A stretch of DNA of 64,000 nucleotides from Nocardioides sp. W7 (GTDB lineage: Bacteria > Actinomycetota > Actinomycetes > Propionibacteriales > Nocardioidaceae). The DNA is taken from the NCBI RefSeq assembly GCF_022919075.1, contig NZ_CP095078.1, positions 1 to 64,000 of the forward strand, read 5' to 3'. This document shows positions 54,132-62,706 of this stretch, one piece after another; within the stretch, counting starts at the first letter, position 1, and every line of letters begins with the position of its first letter. A program made the translations under genes and the position numbers. The notes below the pieces were generated by a model. The model was not told the DNA's origin and did not search any database. It was given only the letters and a program-made list of their open reading frames with translations.

Positions 54132-55808
54132 GTGACCTCAGGCCCCGCGATCATCCTGGTCTCCGAGCACCACGCCGACGACCTGCGCGACGCGTTCACC
54201 CGCTACGAGCGCGAGTACGACGTCCGCTGCGTCGGCAGCTGCACCGAGGCCGAGGACGCCGCCCGCGACGTGGTCACGGGTGGGAGCACGGTCGCCCTGT
54301 TCGTCTCCGACTCGGTGCTCCCGGACTGCCACGTCCTCGAGGGCTTCCACCGCTGGCGCTCCGTCGTCCCGAACGCCCGGCGGATGATCGCCGCGCACTG
54401 GGACCGGTTCCTCGTCGACGGACCGGCGCTGCGCGCGGGCATGGCCAAGGGCAAGTACGACGCCTACCTGCTGATGCCGCGCGGCATCCGCGACGAGGAG
54501 TTCCACAACGCCGTCACCGACCTGCTCAGCGACTGGGGCTCCACCGTCGCCGACCCGGAGGTCGTCTCGGTCAAGATCATCAGTCCGGTCCAGGACGGGG
54601 AGGTGCTGGCGATCCGCGACTTCCTCGACCGGATGGGCATGGCCAGCCGGGTCTACTCCCCCGACCACGAGGTGGCCCGGCACGTGCGGGCCGACTTCCC
54701 GCCGGATGCGGCGTACCCCCTGGTCTGGACGGCGAACCGGACGCCCGTCGAGTCCGCGACGGTCCGCAAGGTCGCGATGAGCATGTACGGCGCCCCCAGC
54801 GACCTCCAGGTCGACGGGGTGCTCGACGGCACCGTCGACGTCTGCGTCGTCGGTGGCGGACCCGCCGGGCTGGCGGCCGCCGTGTACGCCGCCTCCGAGG
54901 GGCTGTCCTGCGTGGTGCTGGAGGCCGAGGCGATCGGCGGGCAGGCCGGCACCAGCTCGATGATCCGCAACTACCTGGGCTTCCCCCGTGGCATCTCGGG
55001 GATGCGGCTGGCCATGCGGGCGCGCAACCAGGCGATCCGGTTCGGCACCCAGTTCGTCACCGGCTGGACGGTCCAGGGTCTCCGGCCCGGTGCCGAGGGC
55101 GCTCCGCACCTGGTCCGCACCGAGGGCGGCGACGTCAGTGCCCGCTCGGTGGTGATCGCCAGCGGCGTCGCCTACCGCAAGCTGCGCGTCGAGCCGCTGG
55201 AGCAGCTGGTCGGGAGCGGCGTCTTCTACGGCGCCGCGATGACGGCGGCCCGCGAGATGGAGGACCAGGACGTCTTCGTCGTCGGCGGCGGCAACTCGGC
55301 CGGCCAGGCGGCCGTCCACCTCTCCCGCTTCGCCCGCTCGGTCACCATCCTCATCCGGCGCCCCGACTTGGCCGAGACCATGTCGCAGTACCTCATCGGC
55401 GAGATCGACTACAACCCCCGCATCGCCGTCCAGACCTGCACCCAGGTCGTCGACGGCGGCGGTGACGGCCGGCTCGAGTGGCTCTGCCTGGAGGACACCC
55501 GCACCGGCGAGCGCACCAAGCGCGACGCCGGCGGCCTGTTCCTGCTGCTGGGCGCGGAGCCGCACTGCGACTGGGTGCCCGACGAGGTCGCCCTCGACGA
55601 GAACGGCTTCGTGCTCACCGGCCGCGACATCCCCCGCGAGCATTGGGTCGACGGCGTACCCCCGGCGAGCCTGGCGACCACCGTCCCCGGCGTCTTCGCC
55701 GCCGGCGACGTCCGCTCGGGGTCGATGAAGCGGGTCGCCGCCGCCAGCGGCGAGGGCGCCAGCGTCGTCCCGCTCGTGCACCGCTGGCTCGCCCCCGCGG
55801 AGGCCTGA
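54132..55808 (+). CDS. Thioredoxin-reductase-like flavoprotein with receiver-like N-terminus
   Basis: 558 residues. Residues 1-140 look like a degenerate response-regulator receiver (AIILVSEHHADDLRDAFTRY, VALFVSDSVLPDCHVLE) and about 142-220 like a redox-inactive thioredoxin/glutaredoxin-like fold. The C-terminus is a two-nucleotide-binding TrxR-type flavoprotein: FAD motif GGGPAGLAAA (241-250), NADPH motif VVGGGNSAGQAA, and AGDVRSGSMKRVAAASGEGA. The CxxC of thioredoxin reductase is replaced by GAAMTAAR, so it cannot reduce thioredoxin by the usual dithiol. Start GTG 54132, divergent from truA by 27 bp. Confidence 0.8.
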   Translation: MTSGPAIILVSEHHADDLRDAFTRYEREYDVRCVGSCTEAEDAARDVVTGGSTVALFVSDSVLPDCHVLEGFHRWRSVVPNARRMIAAHWDRFLVDGPALRAGMAKGKYDAYLLMPRGIRDEEFHNAVTDLLSDWGSTVADPEVVSVKIISPVQDGEVLAIRDFLDRMGMASRVYSPDHEVARHVRADFPPDAAYPLVWTANRTPVESATVRKVAMSMYGAPSDLQVDGVLDGTVDVCVVGGGPAGLAAAVYAASEGLSCVVLEAEAIGGQAGTSSMIRNYLGFPRGISGMRLAMRARNQAIRFGTQFVTGWTVQGLRPGAEGAPHLVRTEGGDVSARSVVIASGVAYRKLRVEPLEQLVGSGVFYGAAMTAAREMEDQDVFVVGGGNSAGQAAVHLSRFARSVTILIRRPDLAETMSQYLIGEIDYNPRIAVQTCTQVVDGGGDGRLEWLCLEDTRTGERTKRDAGGLFLLLGAEPHCDWVPDEVALDENGFVLTGRDIPREHWVDGVPPASLATTVPGVFAAGDVRSGSMKRVAAASGEGASVVPLVHRWLAPAEA

Positions 55809-55821
55809 GGGGCCGAGAGCC

Positions 55822-55887
55822 GGGGTAGTCCGTCACACCAGGGGGGTCGACGGCCCGAAACACCCCGCTGGTGTGACGGAGTACCCC
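55822..55887. terminator. 26-bp inverted repeat between convergent genes
   Basis: 55822-55847 (begins GGGGTAGTCCGTCACACCAG) is complementary to 55862-55887 with two mismatches, 14-nt loop. It fills most of the 86-bp gap between the flavoprotein and PfkB genes. Likely bidirectional terminator. Confidence 0.65.
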
Positions 55888-55894
55888 GCCGCCG

Positions 55895-56809
55895 TCAGCC
55901 CAGCTCGTGGCGGTACGGCGGGTCCGCCCCGGGCCGGGCGACGACCAGCGCAGCGGCCTGGACCGCGTGCCGGAGCAGGGCCGCCCGGTCCACGTCGCGC
56001 AGCTGGGCGAGCGCGGGGCGGGCCTCCGCGCCCAGCAGCCCGCGGGTCCACAGTCCGTCGACGAGCGCCGCCCCGAAGGTGTCTCCGGCACCGATCGTGT
56101 CGACCACGACACTGACCTGGGCCGGCACGTCGATGGTTCCATCGGCGGCCACCCAGGTCGCCCCGTCGGCCCCGCGGGTGATCACCACGGCGCTCGGGCC
56201 GAGGGCGAGGAGGCGCCGGGCGGCGGTCACCGGGTCGGCGTCCGGGTGCAGCGCCGCCAGGTCCTCGTCGCTGGCCTTGACCAGGTCGGCGTGCGCGGCG
56301 ACCGCCTCGACCGCGGCCAGCAGGTCCGGGCCGGTGCCGGTGATCGCCGGGCGGGCGTTGACGTCGTACGTCACCGTCGCGTGCGGGCGCATCCGCGCCA
56401 GCAGCTCGACCACCTGCGCGGCTCCCGGCTGCAGCACGGCACCGATCGAGCAGGCGTGCACCACCAGCGGTCGCGGCTCGTCGGGCACCTCACCGATCCG
56501 CCACTCCAGGTCGAACTCGTAGCTCGCCGACCCGTCGTCGGCCAGCGTCGCCAGCGCCGTCGCGGTCCGCGCGATCACCTCCGGCTCGGAGGCCAGCCGC
56601 ACGCCGTCCCGCCCGATGTGGGCCGCCACCAGCCCGCCGTACCTGTCGTCGGCCAGCGCCGTCGCGAACCGCACCGGCCGCCCGAGGCGGGCCAGCGCGA
56701 CGGCCACGTTGGCCGCGCTCCCGCCCGCGTGCTCGGCGACCGAGCCGTCGGCCCGTCGGACGACGTCGACCAGGGACTCCCCCACCACCAGCACGTCACG
56801 CTCCGCCAC
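55895..56809 (-). CDS. PfkB-family carbohydrate kinase
   Basis: 304 residues. The PfkB/ribokinase signature DTIGAGDTFGAALVDGL includes the catalytic Asp. N-terminal GGSAANVAVALARLGRPV is the sugar-binding strand pair. Likely a fructokinase- or ribokinase-like enzyme. GTG start or ATG near 56809 (MAERDVLVVGESLVDVV). Divergent from a GntR regulator by 17 bp. Confidence 0.9.
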   Translation of the reverse strand: MAERDVLVVGESLVDVVRRADGSVAEHAGGSAANVAVALARLGRPVRFATALADDRYGGLVAAHIGRDGVRLASEPEVIARTATALATLADDGSASYEFDLEWRIGEVPDEPRPLVVHACSIGAVLQPGAAQVVELLARMRPHATVTYDVNARPAITGTGPDLLAAVEAVAAHADLVKASDEDLAALHPDADPVTAARRLLALGPSAVVITRGADGATWVAADGTIDVPAQVSVVVDTIGAGDTFGAALVDGLWTRGLLGAEARPALAQLRDVDRAALLRHAVQAAALVVARPGADPPYRHELG

Positions 56810-56826
56810 CCCTGCACACTAGGCCC

Positions 56827-57180
56827 ATGCAGGTGCACCCGCTCGACGCCGACGACGCGACCCCGCCGTACGAGCAGCTGCGCAGCCAGCTCGCCACCCG
56901 GGCCGCGTCCGGTGACCTGCCGGCCGGCACCCGGCTGCCCACGGTGCGGGGCCTCGCCGCCGAGCTCGGGGTCGCCGCCGGCACCGTGGCGCGCGCCTAC
57001 CGCGAGCTCGAGGCCGACGGAGTCGTGGTGACGGAGGGGCGCCGCGGGACGTTCGTGGCCGCGACCCGGGCGGCCGCCTCGGCCGACGCGCACGCGGCCG
57101 CACGGGAGTACGCCGCCGTCGCCCGCCGGCTCGGCCTCACCCGGGCCGAGGCGGGCCGGCTGCTCGACGAGGCGTGGTGA
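56827..57180 (+). CDS. GntR-family regulator (YtrA type)
   Basis: 117 residues, only a winged helix: PPYEQLRSQLATRAASGDLPAGTRLPTVRGLAAELGVAAGTVARAYRELEADGVVVTEGRRGTFV, plus a short helix. No effector domain, as in YtrA. It lies 17 bp from the PfkB gene on the other strand, and may regulate it. ATG 56827. Confidence 0.9.
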   Translation: MQVHPLDADDATPPYEQLRSQLATRAASGDLPAGTRLPTVRGLAAELGVAAGTVARAYRELEADGVVVTEGRRGTFVAATRAAASADAHAAAREYAAVARRLGLTRAEAGRLLDEAW

Positions 57181-57207
57181 CCGCGCCGGCGTGATGCCGG
57201 CGCGGTC
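57179..57207 (+). terminator. 12-bp hairpin after the GntR gene
   Basis: GACCGCGCCGGC (57179-57190) is exactly complementary to 57196-57207 with a 5-nt loop. It begins within the GntR stop codon. Confidence 0.55.
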
Positions 57208-57215
57208 CGGAGACG

Positions 57216-57253
57216 ACACCGGCCCGCCACCCTGACGGGTGGCGGGCCGGTGT
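57216..57253 (-). terminator. Perfect 17-bp hairpin after rplQ
   Basis: ACACCGGCCCGCCACCC (57216-57232) and 57237-57253 are perfectly complementary with a 4-nt loop TGAC. It ends 18 bp from the rplQ stop. No T-tract, but strong enough to end the ribosomal-protein operon. Confidence 0.7.
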
Positions 57254-57270
57254 GCGGCAGTGCGGGCGGA

Positions 57271-57834
57271 TCAGGCCTTAGGGTCGTCCTCGGCCTCGGG
57301 GGCCTCGACCTCGGTGCCCTCGACCGGAGTCTCCTCGGCGATGACGCTCTCCTCGGGCGACGCCTCCTCGGTCAACGCGGTGGGGGCGTCCTCGGCCACG
57401 GTCTCCTCGGCCGGAGCCTCCTCGACGGCGGCGGGCGCCGGGGCGGCCGTCTTCGTCTGGGGGGCCTTCGGGCTGTACGCCTCGGTCACCAGCTCGATGA
57501 CCGCCATGGGGGCGTTGTCGCCCTTGCGGGGGCCGATCTTGGTGATCCGGGTGTAGCCGCCCGGACGCTCCGAGAAGGTCGGTGCGATCTCGGTGAAGAG
57601 CACGTGCACGACGCCCTTGTCGCGGATGGTCTTGAGGACCTCGCGACGGTTGTGCAGGTCGCCCTTCTTGGCCTTGGTGATCAGCTTCTCCGCGTGCGGA
57701 CGCAGCGCGCGCGCCTTCGCCTCGGTCGTGGTGATCCGGCCGTGCTCGAAGAGCTGGGTGGCCAGGTTCGCCAGGATGAGGCGCTGGTGCGCCGGGCTGC
57801 CGCCGAGGCGGGGACCCTTGGTGGGCTTAGGCAT
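57271..57834 (-). CDS. rplQ: 50S ribosomal protein L17
   Basis: 187 residues. The core ([59 protein letters not shown] in part) is normal L17. From about residue 127 on there is an Ala/Glu/Pro-rich acidic tail of about 60 residues not present in most L17 proteins. Last gene of the alpha operon. Confidence 0.97.
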   Translation of the reverse strand: MPKPTKGPRLGGSPAHQRLILANLATQLFEHGRITTTEAKARALRPHAEKLITKAKKGDLHNRREVLKTIRDKGVVHVLFTEIAPTFSERPGGYTRITKIGPRKGDNAPMAVIELVTEAYSPKAPQTKTAAPAPAAVEEAPAEETVAEDAPTALTEEASPEESVIAEETPVEGTEVEAPEAEDDPKA

Positions 57835-58057
57835 GTCTCTCTCGTTCCTCCCCGGCCGTGTCAGGTACCGAGGTAGTAGGCCGGCGGGCGATCCCGCCGG
57901 TCAATGATGATGATGCTTCAGGTGATACACGCCCGCCCGGGCCGGATCCACGAGGTACGGCCCGAAGGCCGCCAGCGAACCTCAGCCCGAGCGGACGTCA
58001 ACCGCGAGCGCGGCAGCGCGGGCGCGACGAAGGAGCGACGCGCTCGCGCCATTCAAC
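57835..58057. other. rpoA-rplQ intergenic region
   Basis: 223 bp with a hairpin CCGGCGGG/CCCGCCGG (57881-57888, 57893-57900). I see no gene. Unusually long for this operon, which may hold a processing or partial termination site. Confidence 0.4.
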
Positions 58058-59074
58058 TCAGTACTGCTCGTCCTCGACGAACGCGTCGTCGTCGTCGTCG
58101 CCGTACGCCGCCAGGGCCGCGTGCGGGTCGAAGCCGGGCGCGCTGTCCTTGAGGGACAGACCCATCTCGACCAGCTTGGCCTTGACCTCGTCGATCGACT
58201 TCGCACCGAAGTTGCGGATGTCGAGCAGGTCCTGCTCCGAGCGGCTGATGAGCTCACCCACGGTGTGGATGCCCTCGCGCTTGAGGCAGTTGTAGGAGCG
58301 GACGGTCAGCTGCAGGTCCTCGACCGGGAGGGCGAGGTCGGCAGCCAGCTGCTCGTCGACGGGCGACGGGCCGATGTCGATGCCCTCGGCCTCGACGTTC
58401 AGCTCGCGTGCGAGACCGAACAGCTCGACCAGGGTCTTGCCGGCCGAGGCGATCGCGTCGCGGGGACGGATCGACGGCTTGGTCTCGACGTCGATGACCA
58501 GCTTGTCGAAGTCCGTGCGCTGCTCGACACGGGTGGCCTCGACCTTGTAGGTGACCTTGAGGACCGGGCTGTAGATCGAGTCGACCGGCATCCGGCCGAT
58601 CTCGTTGTCCGCGCCCTTGTTCTGCACGGCCGAGACGTAGCCGCGGCCGCGCTCGACGACGAGCTCCATCTCCAGCTTGCCCTTGTCGGACAGGGTGGCG
58701 AGCTTCAGCTCGGGGTTGTGCACCTCCACGCCGGCAGGCGGCGTGATGTCGGCGCCGGTGACGTCACCGGCACCCGACTTGCGCAGGTACATCGTCACGG
58801 GCTCGTCGTGCTCGGAGGAGACGACGAGGCCCTTCAGGTTGAGGATGACCTCGGTGATGTCCTCCTTGACCCCCTCGATCGTCGAGAACTCGTGGAGGAC
58901 ACCGTCGACCTTGATGCTCGTGACCGAGGCACCGGGGATCGACGACAGGAGGGTACGACGCAGCGAGTTGCCGAGCGTGTAGCCGAAACCGGGCTCCAGC
59001 GGCTCGATGACGAACCGCGAGCGGAACTCGTCGACGGACTCTTCCGACAGGGTGGGGCGCTGTGCGATGAGCAC
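58058..59074 (-). CDS. rpoA: DNA-directed RNA polymerase subunit alpha
   Basis: 338 residues. N-terminal assembly domain ([24 protein letters not shown], the beta-binding loop) and C-terminal domain ([46 protein letters not shown], which binds UP elements) are complete. Start GTG 59072-59074 (VLIAQRPTL), with GGAAAGGAAAG upstream; the longer frame is not conserved. Confidence 0.98.
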   Translation of the reverse strand: MLIAQRPTLSEESVDEFRSRFVIEPLEPGFGYTLGNSLRRTLLSSIPGASVTSIKVDGVLHEFSTIEGVKEDITEVILNLKGLVVSSEHDEPVTMYLRKSGAGDVTGADITPPAGVEVHNPELKLATLSDKGKLEMELVVERGRGYVSAVQNKGADNEIGRMPVDSIYSPVLKVTYKVEATRVEQRTDFDKLVIDVETKPSIRPRDAIASAGKTLVELFGLARELNVEAEGIDIGPSPVDEQLAADLALPVEDLQLTVRSYNCLKREGIHTVGELISRSEQDLLDIRNFGAKSIDEVKAKLVEMGLSLKDSAPGFDPHAALAAYGDDDDDAFVEDEQY

Positions 59075-59208
59075 TGATTCTTTCCTTTCCGGGCCCACCC
59101 GCTATTTGACGGGCCCGAACATACGAGGACGTGGTCCTCGGGTTGACGAGGGACGGTGCTGCTGTGCCAACCGGCCCCGCCTGCGGGCCCACCCACGGAC
59201 CCGGAGGT

Positions 59209-59314
59209 CTGGGGGCGGAGCCCCCAGTGGGGGTCCTCGCTGGTGGCTCCACCGAGGACTGGGGGTCTGGGGGCGGAGCCCCCAGCGGGGGTACACGGGG
59301 GCGGAGCCCCCGTG
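59209..59314. repeat. Three GGGGGCGGAGCCCCC hairpins in the rpsD-rpoA gap
   Basis: Perfect hairpins at 59209-59227 (CTGGGGGC-GGA-GCCCCCAG), 59267-59285 (same sequence) and 59294-59314 (CACGGGGGC-GGA-GCCCCCGTG). A fourth stem, GTCCTCG/CGAGGAC, lies between the first two. They fill about half of the 243-bp gap. Dispersed elements of this type are common in high-GC actinobacteria. Confidence 0.7.
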
Positions 59315-59317
59315 CGG

Positions 59318-59926
59318 TTACTTCTTCGAGTAGAACTCGACGATGAGCTGCTCCTGGACCGGGAGGTCGATCTGCGCCCGGGTCGGGACCTGGTGCACGA
59401 GCACGCGCATCCGGTTCGGGAGCGACTCCAGCCAAGCCGGGACGATCCGCTCGCCGTGGGTCTCGCGAGCCACGATGAACGGGGTCATCTCCAGGGACTT
59501 CTCGCGCACGTCGATGATGTCGTGCGCGGTGACCTGGAACGACGGGATGTCGACCTTCTTGCCGTTGACCAGGAAGTGTCCGTGGGACACGAGCTGGCGG
59601 GCGTGGCGCCGAGTCCGGGCGAAGCCGGCGCGGTACACCACGTTGTCGAGACGGCACTCGAGGAGCTGCAGCAGGTTGTCACCGGTCTTGCCGGTACGAC
59701 GCGATGCCTCGACGTAGTAGTTGTGGAACTGCTTCTCGAGGATGCCGTAGGTGAAGCGAGCCTTCTGCTTCTCCTGCAGCTGCGAGCGGTACTCGCTCTC
59801 CTTGATGCGCGCGCGGCCGTGCTGGCCGGGGGCGTAGGGACGACGCTCGAACGCGGCGTCACCACCGACGAGGTCGACGCCCAGGCGGCGCGACTTGCGG
59901 GTCATGGGGCCGGTGTAACGGGCCAT
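59318..59926 (-). CDS. rpsD: 30S ribosomal protein S4
   Basis: 202 residues: MARYTGPMTRKSRRLGVDL, and the S4 RNA-binding domain SRRTGKTGDNLLQLLECRLDNVVYRAGFARTRRHARQLVSHGHFLVNGKKVDIPS. No zinc-binding Cys at the N-terminus, so this is the C-minus form. ATG 59924-59926. Confidence 0.97.
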   Translation of the reverse strand: MARYTGPMTRKSRRLGVDLVGGDAAFERRPYAPGQHGRARIKESEYRSQLQEKQKARFTYGILEKQFHNYYVEASRRTGKTGDNLLQLLECRLDNVVYRAGFARTRRHARQLVSHGHFLVNGKKVDIPSFQVTAHDIIDVREKSLEMTPFIVARETHGERIVPAWLESLPNRMRVLVHQVPTRAQIDLPVQEQLIVEFYSKK

Positions 59927-59955
59927 TACGTAAGTCTCCTATTCCGTTCGGGCGA

Positions 59956-60363
59956 TCAGACGCGGCGGCGCTTGGGCGGGCGGCAGCCGTTGTGGGGCGT
60001 GGGCGTGACGTCCTGGATGGTGCCGACCTCGAGGCCGATCGCACCCAGGGACCGGATCGCCGTCTCGCGACCCGAACCCGGGCCCTTGACGAAGACGTCG
60101 ATCTTCTTCATGCCGTGCTCCATCGCCCGGCGTCCGGCGGCCTCGGCGGCCATCTGCGCGGCGAACGGGGTGGACTTGCGCGAGCCCTTGAAACCGACGG
60201 TGCCGGCCGAGGCCCACGAGATGACCGCCCCGGTGGGGTCGGTGATCGTGACGATCGTGTTGTTGAACGTGCTCTTGATGTGGGCTTCGCCCTGAGCGAC
60301 GTTCTTCTTCTCCTTGCGACGCACCTTCTTGGCGCCGGCCGCAGTGCGGCTCTTGGGAGGCAT
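59956..60363 (-). CDS. rpsK: 30S ribosomal protein S11
   Basis: 135 residues. [43 protein letters not shown] and [28 protein letters not shown] are the conserved S11 parts. N-terminal extension of ~18 basic residues, typical in actinobacteria. ATG 60361-60363. Confidence 0.97.
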   Translation of the reverse strand: MPPKSRTAAGAKKVRRKEKKNVAQGEAHIKSTFNNTIVTITDPTGAVISWASAGTVGFKGSRKSTPFAAQMAAEAAGRRAMEHGMKKIDVFVKGPGSGRETAIRSLGAIGLEVGTIQDVTPTPHNGCRPPKRRRV

Positions 60364-60428
60364 GCAGTTATCTCCTGAGGTTCTGGTCTGAAAGCTCGGT
60401 GGACGAGGATCCGCGCATCAGCGCAGGA

Positions 60429-60803
60429 TCACTTCGCCTTCTTCTTGCCGGCAACCGTGCGCTTGGGACCCTTGCGGGTGCGCGCGTTGGTCTTGGTGCG
60501 CTGACCGCGGACCGGGAGGCCCATGCGGTGGCGGCGACCCTGGTAGCTGCCGATCTCGATCTTGCGGCGGATGTCAGCCTGAACCTCGCGACGGAGGTCA
60601 CCCTCGATCTTGAAGTTGGCTTCGATCTCGTCACGGAGCTTGACCAGCTCCTCGTCGCCCAGCTGGTGGACGCGGAGGTCGGGGCTGACCCCGGTGGCCT
60701 CCAGCAGCTGCTGGGCGCGGGTACGGCCGATGCCGTAGATGTAAGTAAGTGCAATCTCGATGCGCTTGTCGCGCGGGAGGTCCACACCAACGAGGCGTGC
60801 CAT
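60429..60803 (-). CDS. rpsM: 30S ribosomal protein S13
   Basis: 124 residues beginning [26 protein letters not shown], with [20 protein letters not shown] and the basic C-terminal tail that reaches the P-site tRNA. ATG 60801-60803. The 180-bp gap to rpmJ is longer than usual. Confidence 0.97.
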   Translation of the reverse strand: MARLVGVDLPRDKRIEIALTYIYGIGRTRAQQLLEATGVSPDLRVHQLGDEELVKLRDEIEANFKIEGDLRREVQADIRRKIEIGSYQGRRHRMGLPVRGQRTKTNARTRKGPKRTVAGKKKAK

Positions 60804-60985
60804 GTTGGCCCTTTCGCGAAGGCTTCAGCCTTCTGATGTTCACAACGGTTTCGTTCGTGTCGCGTCCTGGGGTGCAGGCTCCGGCCGCTGCTCCGGAGGT
60901 GATTCGCCGGTCCTGTCTCCAGGGCCCGGCTAAGCGATCACGTTGAGGTGTGTTCAGTTGTGGTGGAGCGGGTGCTGCACTCTGC

Positions 60986-61099
60986 TCAGCCCTGGCGCTG
61001 CTTGTGGCGCGGGTTCTCGCAGATCACCATGACGCGGCCGTGGCGACGGATCACCTTGCACTTGTCACAGATGGCCTTGACGCTGGGCTTGACCTTCAC
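60986..61099 (-). CDS. rpmJ: 50S ribosomal protein L36
   Basis: 37 residues, [20 protein letters not shown]... ending [10 protein letters not shown]. Zinc-binding CxxC is present (CDKC) with the later Cys27 and His32, so it is the zinc form. GTG start 61097-61099 with AGGAGG-like GGACCTCC upstream on the minus strand. Too short to be listed by simple ORF finders. Confidence 0.96.
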   Translation of the reverse strand: MKVKPSVKAICDKCKVIRRHGRVMVICENPRHKQRQG

Positions 61100-61127
61100 G
61101 AGGAGGTCCTTTCAGATGCTCGGCTGG

Positions 61128-61349
61128 CTACTTGTAGCGGTAGACGATCCGACCTCGTGTGAGGTCGTACGGCGAAAGCTCCACCACCACGCGGTCCTCG
61201 GGGAGGATCCGGATGTAGTGCTGGCGCATCTTGCCGCTGATGTGGGCGAGCACCTTGTGGCCATTGCTCAGCTCGACGCGGAACATGGCATTCGGAAGGG
61301 CTTCCGTAATGGTGCCCTCGAGCTCGATCACGCCTTCTTTCTTCGGCAT
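61128..61349 (-). CDS. infA: Translation initiation factor IF-1
   Basis: 73 residues ([27 protein letters not shown] ... [33 protein letters not shown]), an OB fold that occupies the A site. Start ATG 61347-61349 with GGAGG 6 nt upstream. First gene of the infA-rpmJ-rpsM-rpsK-rpsD-rpoA-rplQ group here. Confidence 0.97.
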   Translation of the reverse strand: MPKKEGVIELEGTITEALPNAMFRVELSNGHKVLAHISGKMRQHYIRILPEDRVVVELSPYDLTRGRIVYRYK

Positions 61350-61589
61350 GTCCTCCACAATCTGTCGCATCGATGTCTACCGTTTGCTGCACCGGAACCG
61401 GCACGGACCGGTCTCGGCTGGCCCGGGAACCTCCGTCCGCAAGCGGACGGTGGACCTCGTGCAGCCACCCCCTGAGCCTCTTCCCAGGCACGCAGCGAGC
61501 CGCTCTTCCGAGCCGATCGCTGGTGTTCCGGGCAGCCGCGAGGCACCACAGGGCAGACCCACGTTGGGCCGACACGCCAGTTTAGTCAA
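61350..61589 (-). promoter_or_regulatory. infA promoter region and ~200-nt leader
   Basis: On the minus strand TTGACT (61584-61589) is a clear -35 candidate; the best -10 is CAACGT 17 bp downstream, weak, or the overlapping TAAACT (61579-61584). The leader contains a tight hairpin CCGTCCGC-AA-GCGGACGG (61433-61450). No gene was seen in this 270-bp gap. Confidence 0.4.
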
Positions 61590-61619
61590 ACCCTGACGAG
61601 AAACACGAATTGACCGAGC

Positions 61620-62663
61620 CTACCCGGCCAGCAGGCGCAGGGTCTCCTCGCGCGCCGGGCTGTTGGCGGGCTCCGTCCCGACCGACGCACCGGCGACCGG
61701 GTTGACCATCACCTCGTCGACGCCGTACGTCGCCGCGAGCACGGCCACCTGCGCGCGAGCCTCCTCGGCCCCGCCGACCACCCAGCGGCCCGCCATCTTC
61801 TCGACCAGGTCGCGCTGGGGTTCGGCGAGCTCGACCTTCTCGGCCTCCTCGACCGACAGCTGCGGCCCGAGCGGCTGGCCGGTGCGCAGCGCCAGCATCA
61901 TCAGCAGCTGGGGCAGCGATCGGCGCCGCGCCTCGTCGGCGTCCGCGGCGACCGAGGCGTTGACCGTCAGGAAGGTCCGCGGCTCCGCCAGCTCGGGCGA
62001 GGGCCGGAAGGTCGCGCGGTAGAGCTCGAGCGCCTCGGCGGTGCCGCTGCCGGAGAAGTGGTGCGCGAAGACGTACGGCATCCCCTTCTCGGCCGCCAGC
62101 CGCGCGGAGTAGTCCGAGGAGCCGAGCAGCCAGATCTGGGGCACCGAGGTAGCGACCGGCGTCGCCCGCAGCACGTGGGTCCGGCCCTGCACGGCCAGCC
62201 CGACACCGTCGGCGTCCATCATCGCCAGCACGTTCTCGACGTACTCCGGGAAGCGACTGACCGCCTCGTCGGTGACCCCGCCGGCGCCGTGCCGCAGCGC
62301 CCAGCCCGTCACCGGGTCGGTGCCGGGTGCCCGACCGATCCCGAGGTCGATGCGCCCGGGGAAGGCCGCCTCCAGCAGCGCGAACTGCTCGGCCACCACC
62401 AGCGGCGCGTGGTTGGGCAGCATCACCCCGCCGGAGCCGACCCTCACGTGACGGGTCGCGCCGGCGATCATCGCGATCAGCACGGGCGGGTTGGTGGCCG
62501 CGACAGCCGGCATGTTGTGGTGCTCGGCCACCCAGTACCTGCGGTAGCCCTGCTCGTCGGCGACCCGCGCGAGCGCCAGCGTCGCCGCGAGCGCGTCGCC
62601 GGTGCTCTGGTCGTGACGGACCGGCACGAGGTCCAGGACGGAGAGGGTCGGGAAGTCACTCAT
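61620..62663 (-). CDS. LLM-class flavin-dependent oxidoreductase
   Basis: 347 residues, bacterial luciferase-like (group 1): SVLDLVPVRHDQSTGDAL, YWVAEHHNMPAVAATNP, VGSGGVMLPNHAPLVVAEQFALLE, FPGRIDLGIGRAPGTDP. Uses FMNH2 or F420H2. ATG 62663 chosen for MSDFPTLS, with GGGGGAG upstream; the longer frame adds four codons. Downstream of TerC by 43 bp, so it may share the Mn-controlled transcript. Substrate unknown. Confidence 0.93.
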   Translation of the reverse strand: MSDFPTLSVLDLVPVRHDQSTGDALAATLALARVADEQGYRRYWVAEHHNMPAVAATNPPVLIAMIAGATRHVRVGSGGVMLPNHAPLVVAEQFALLEAAFPGRIDLGIGRAPGTDPVTGWALRHGAGGVTDEAVSRFPEYVENVLAMMDADGVGLAVQGRTHVLRATPVATSVPQIWLLGSSDYSARLAAEKGMPYVFAHHFSGSGTAEALELYRATFRPSPELAEPRTFLTVNASVAADADEARRRSLPQLLMMLALRTGQPLGPQLSVEEAEKVELAEPQRDLVEKMAGRWVVGGAEEARAQVAVLAATYGVDEVMVNPVAGASVGTEPANSPAREETLRLLAG

Positions 62664-62706
62664 CGACTCCCCCAACCCCCTCCGGTCCAGGGCTATTCCG
62701 GGGCGC

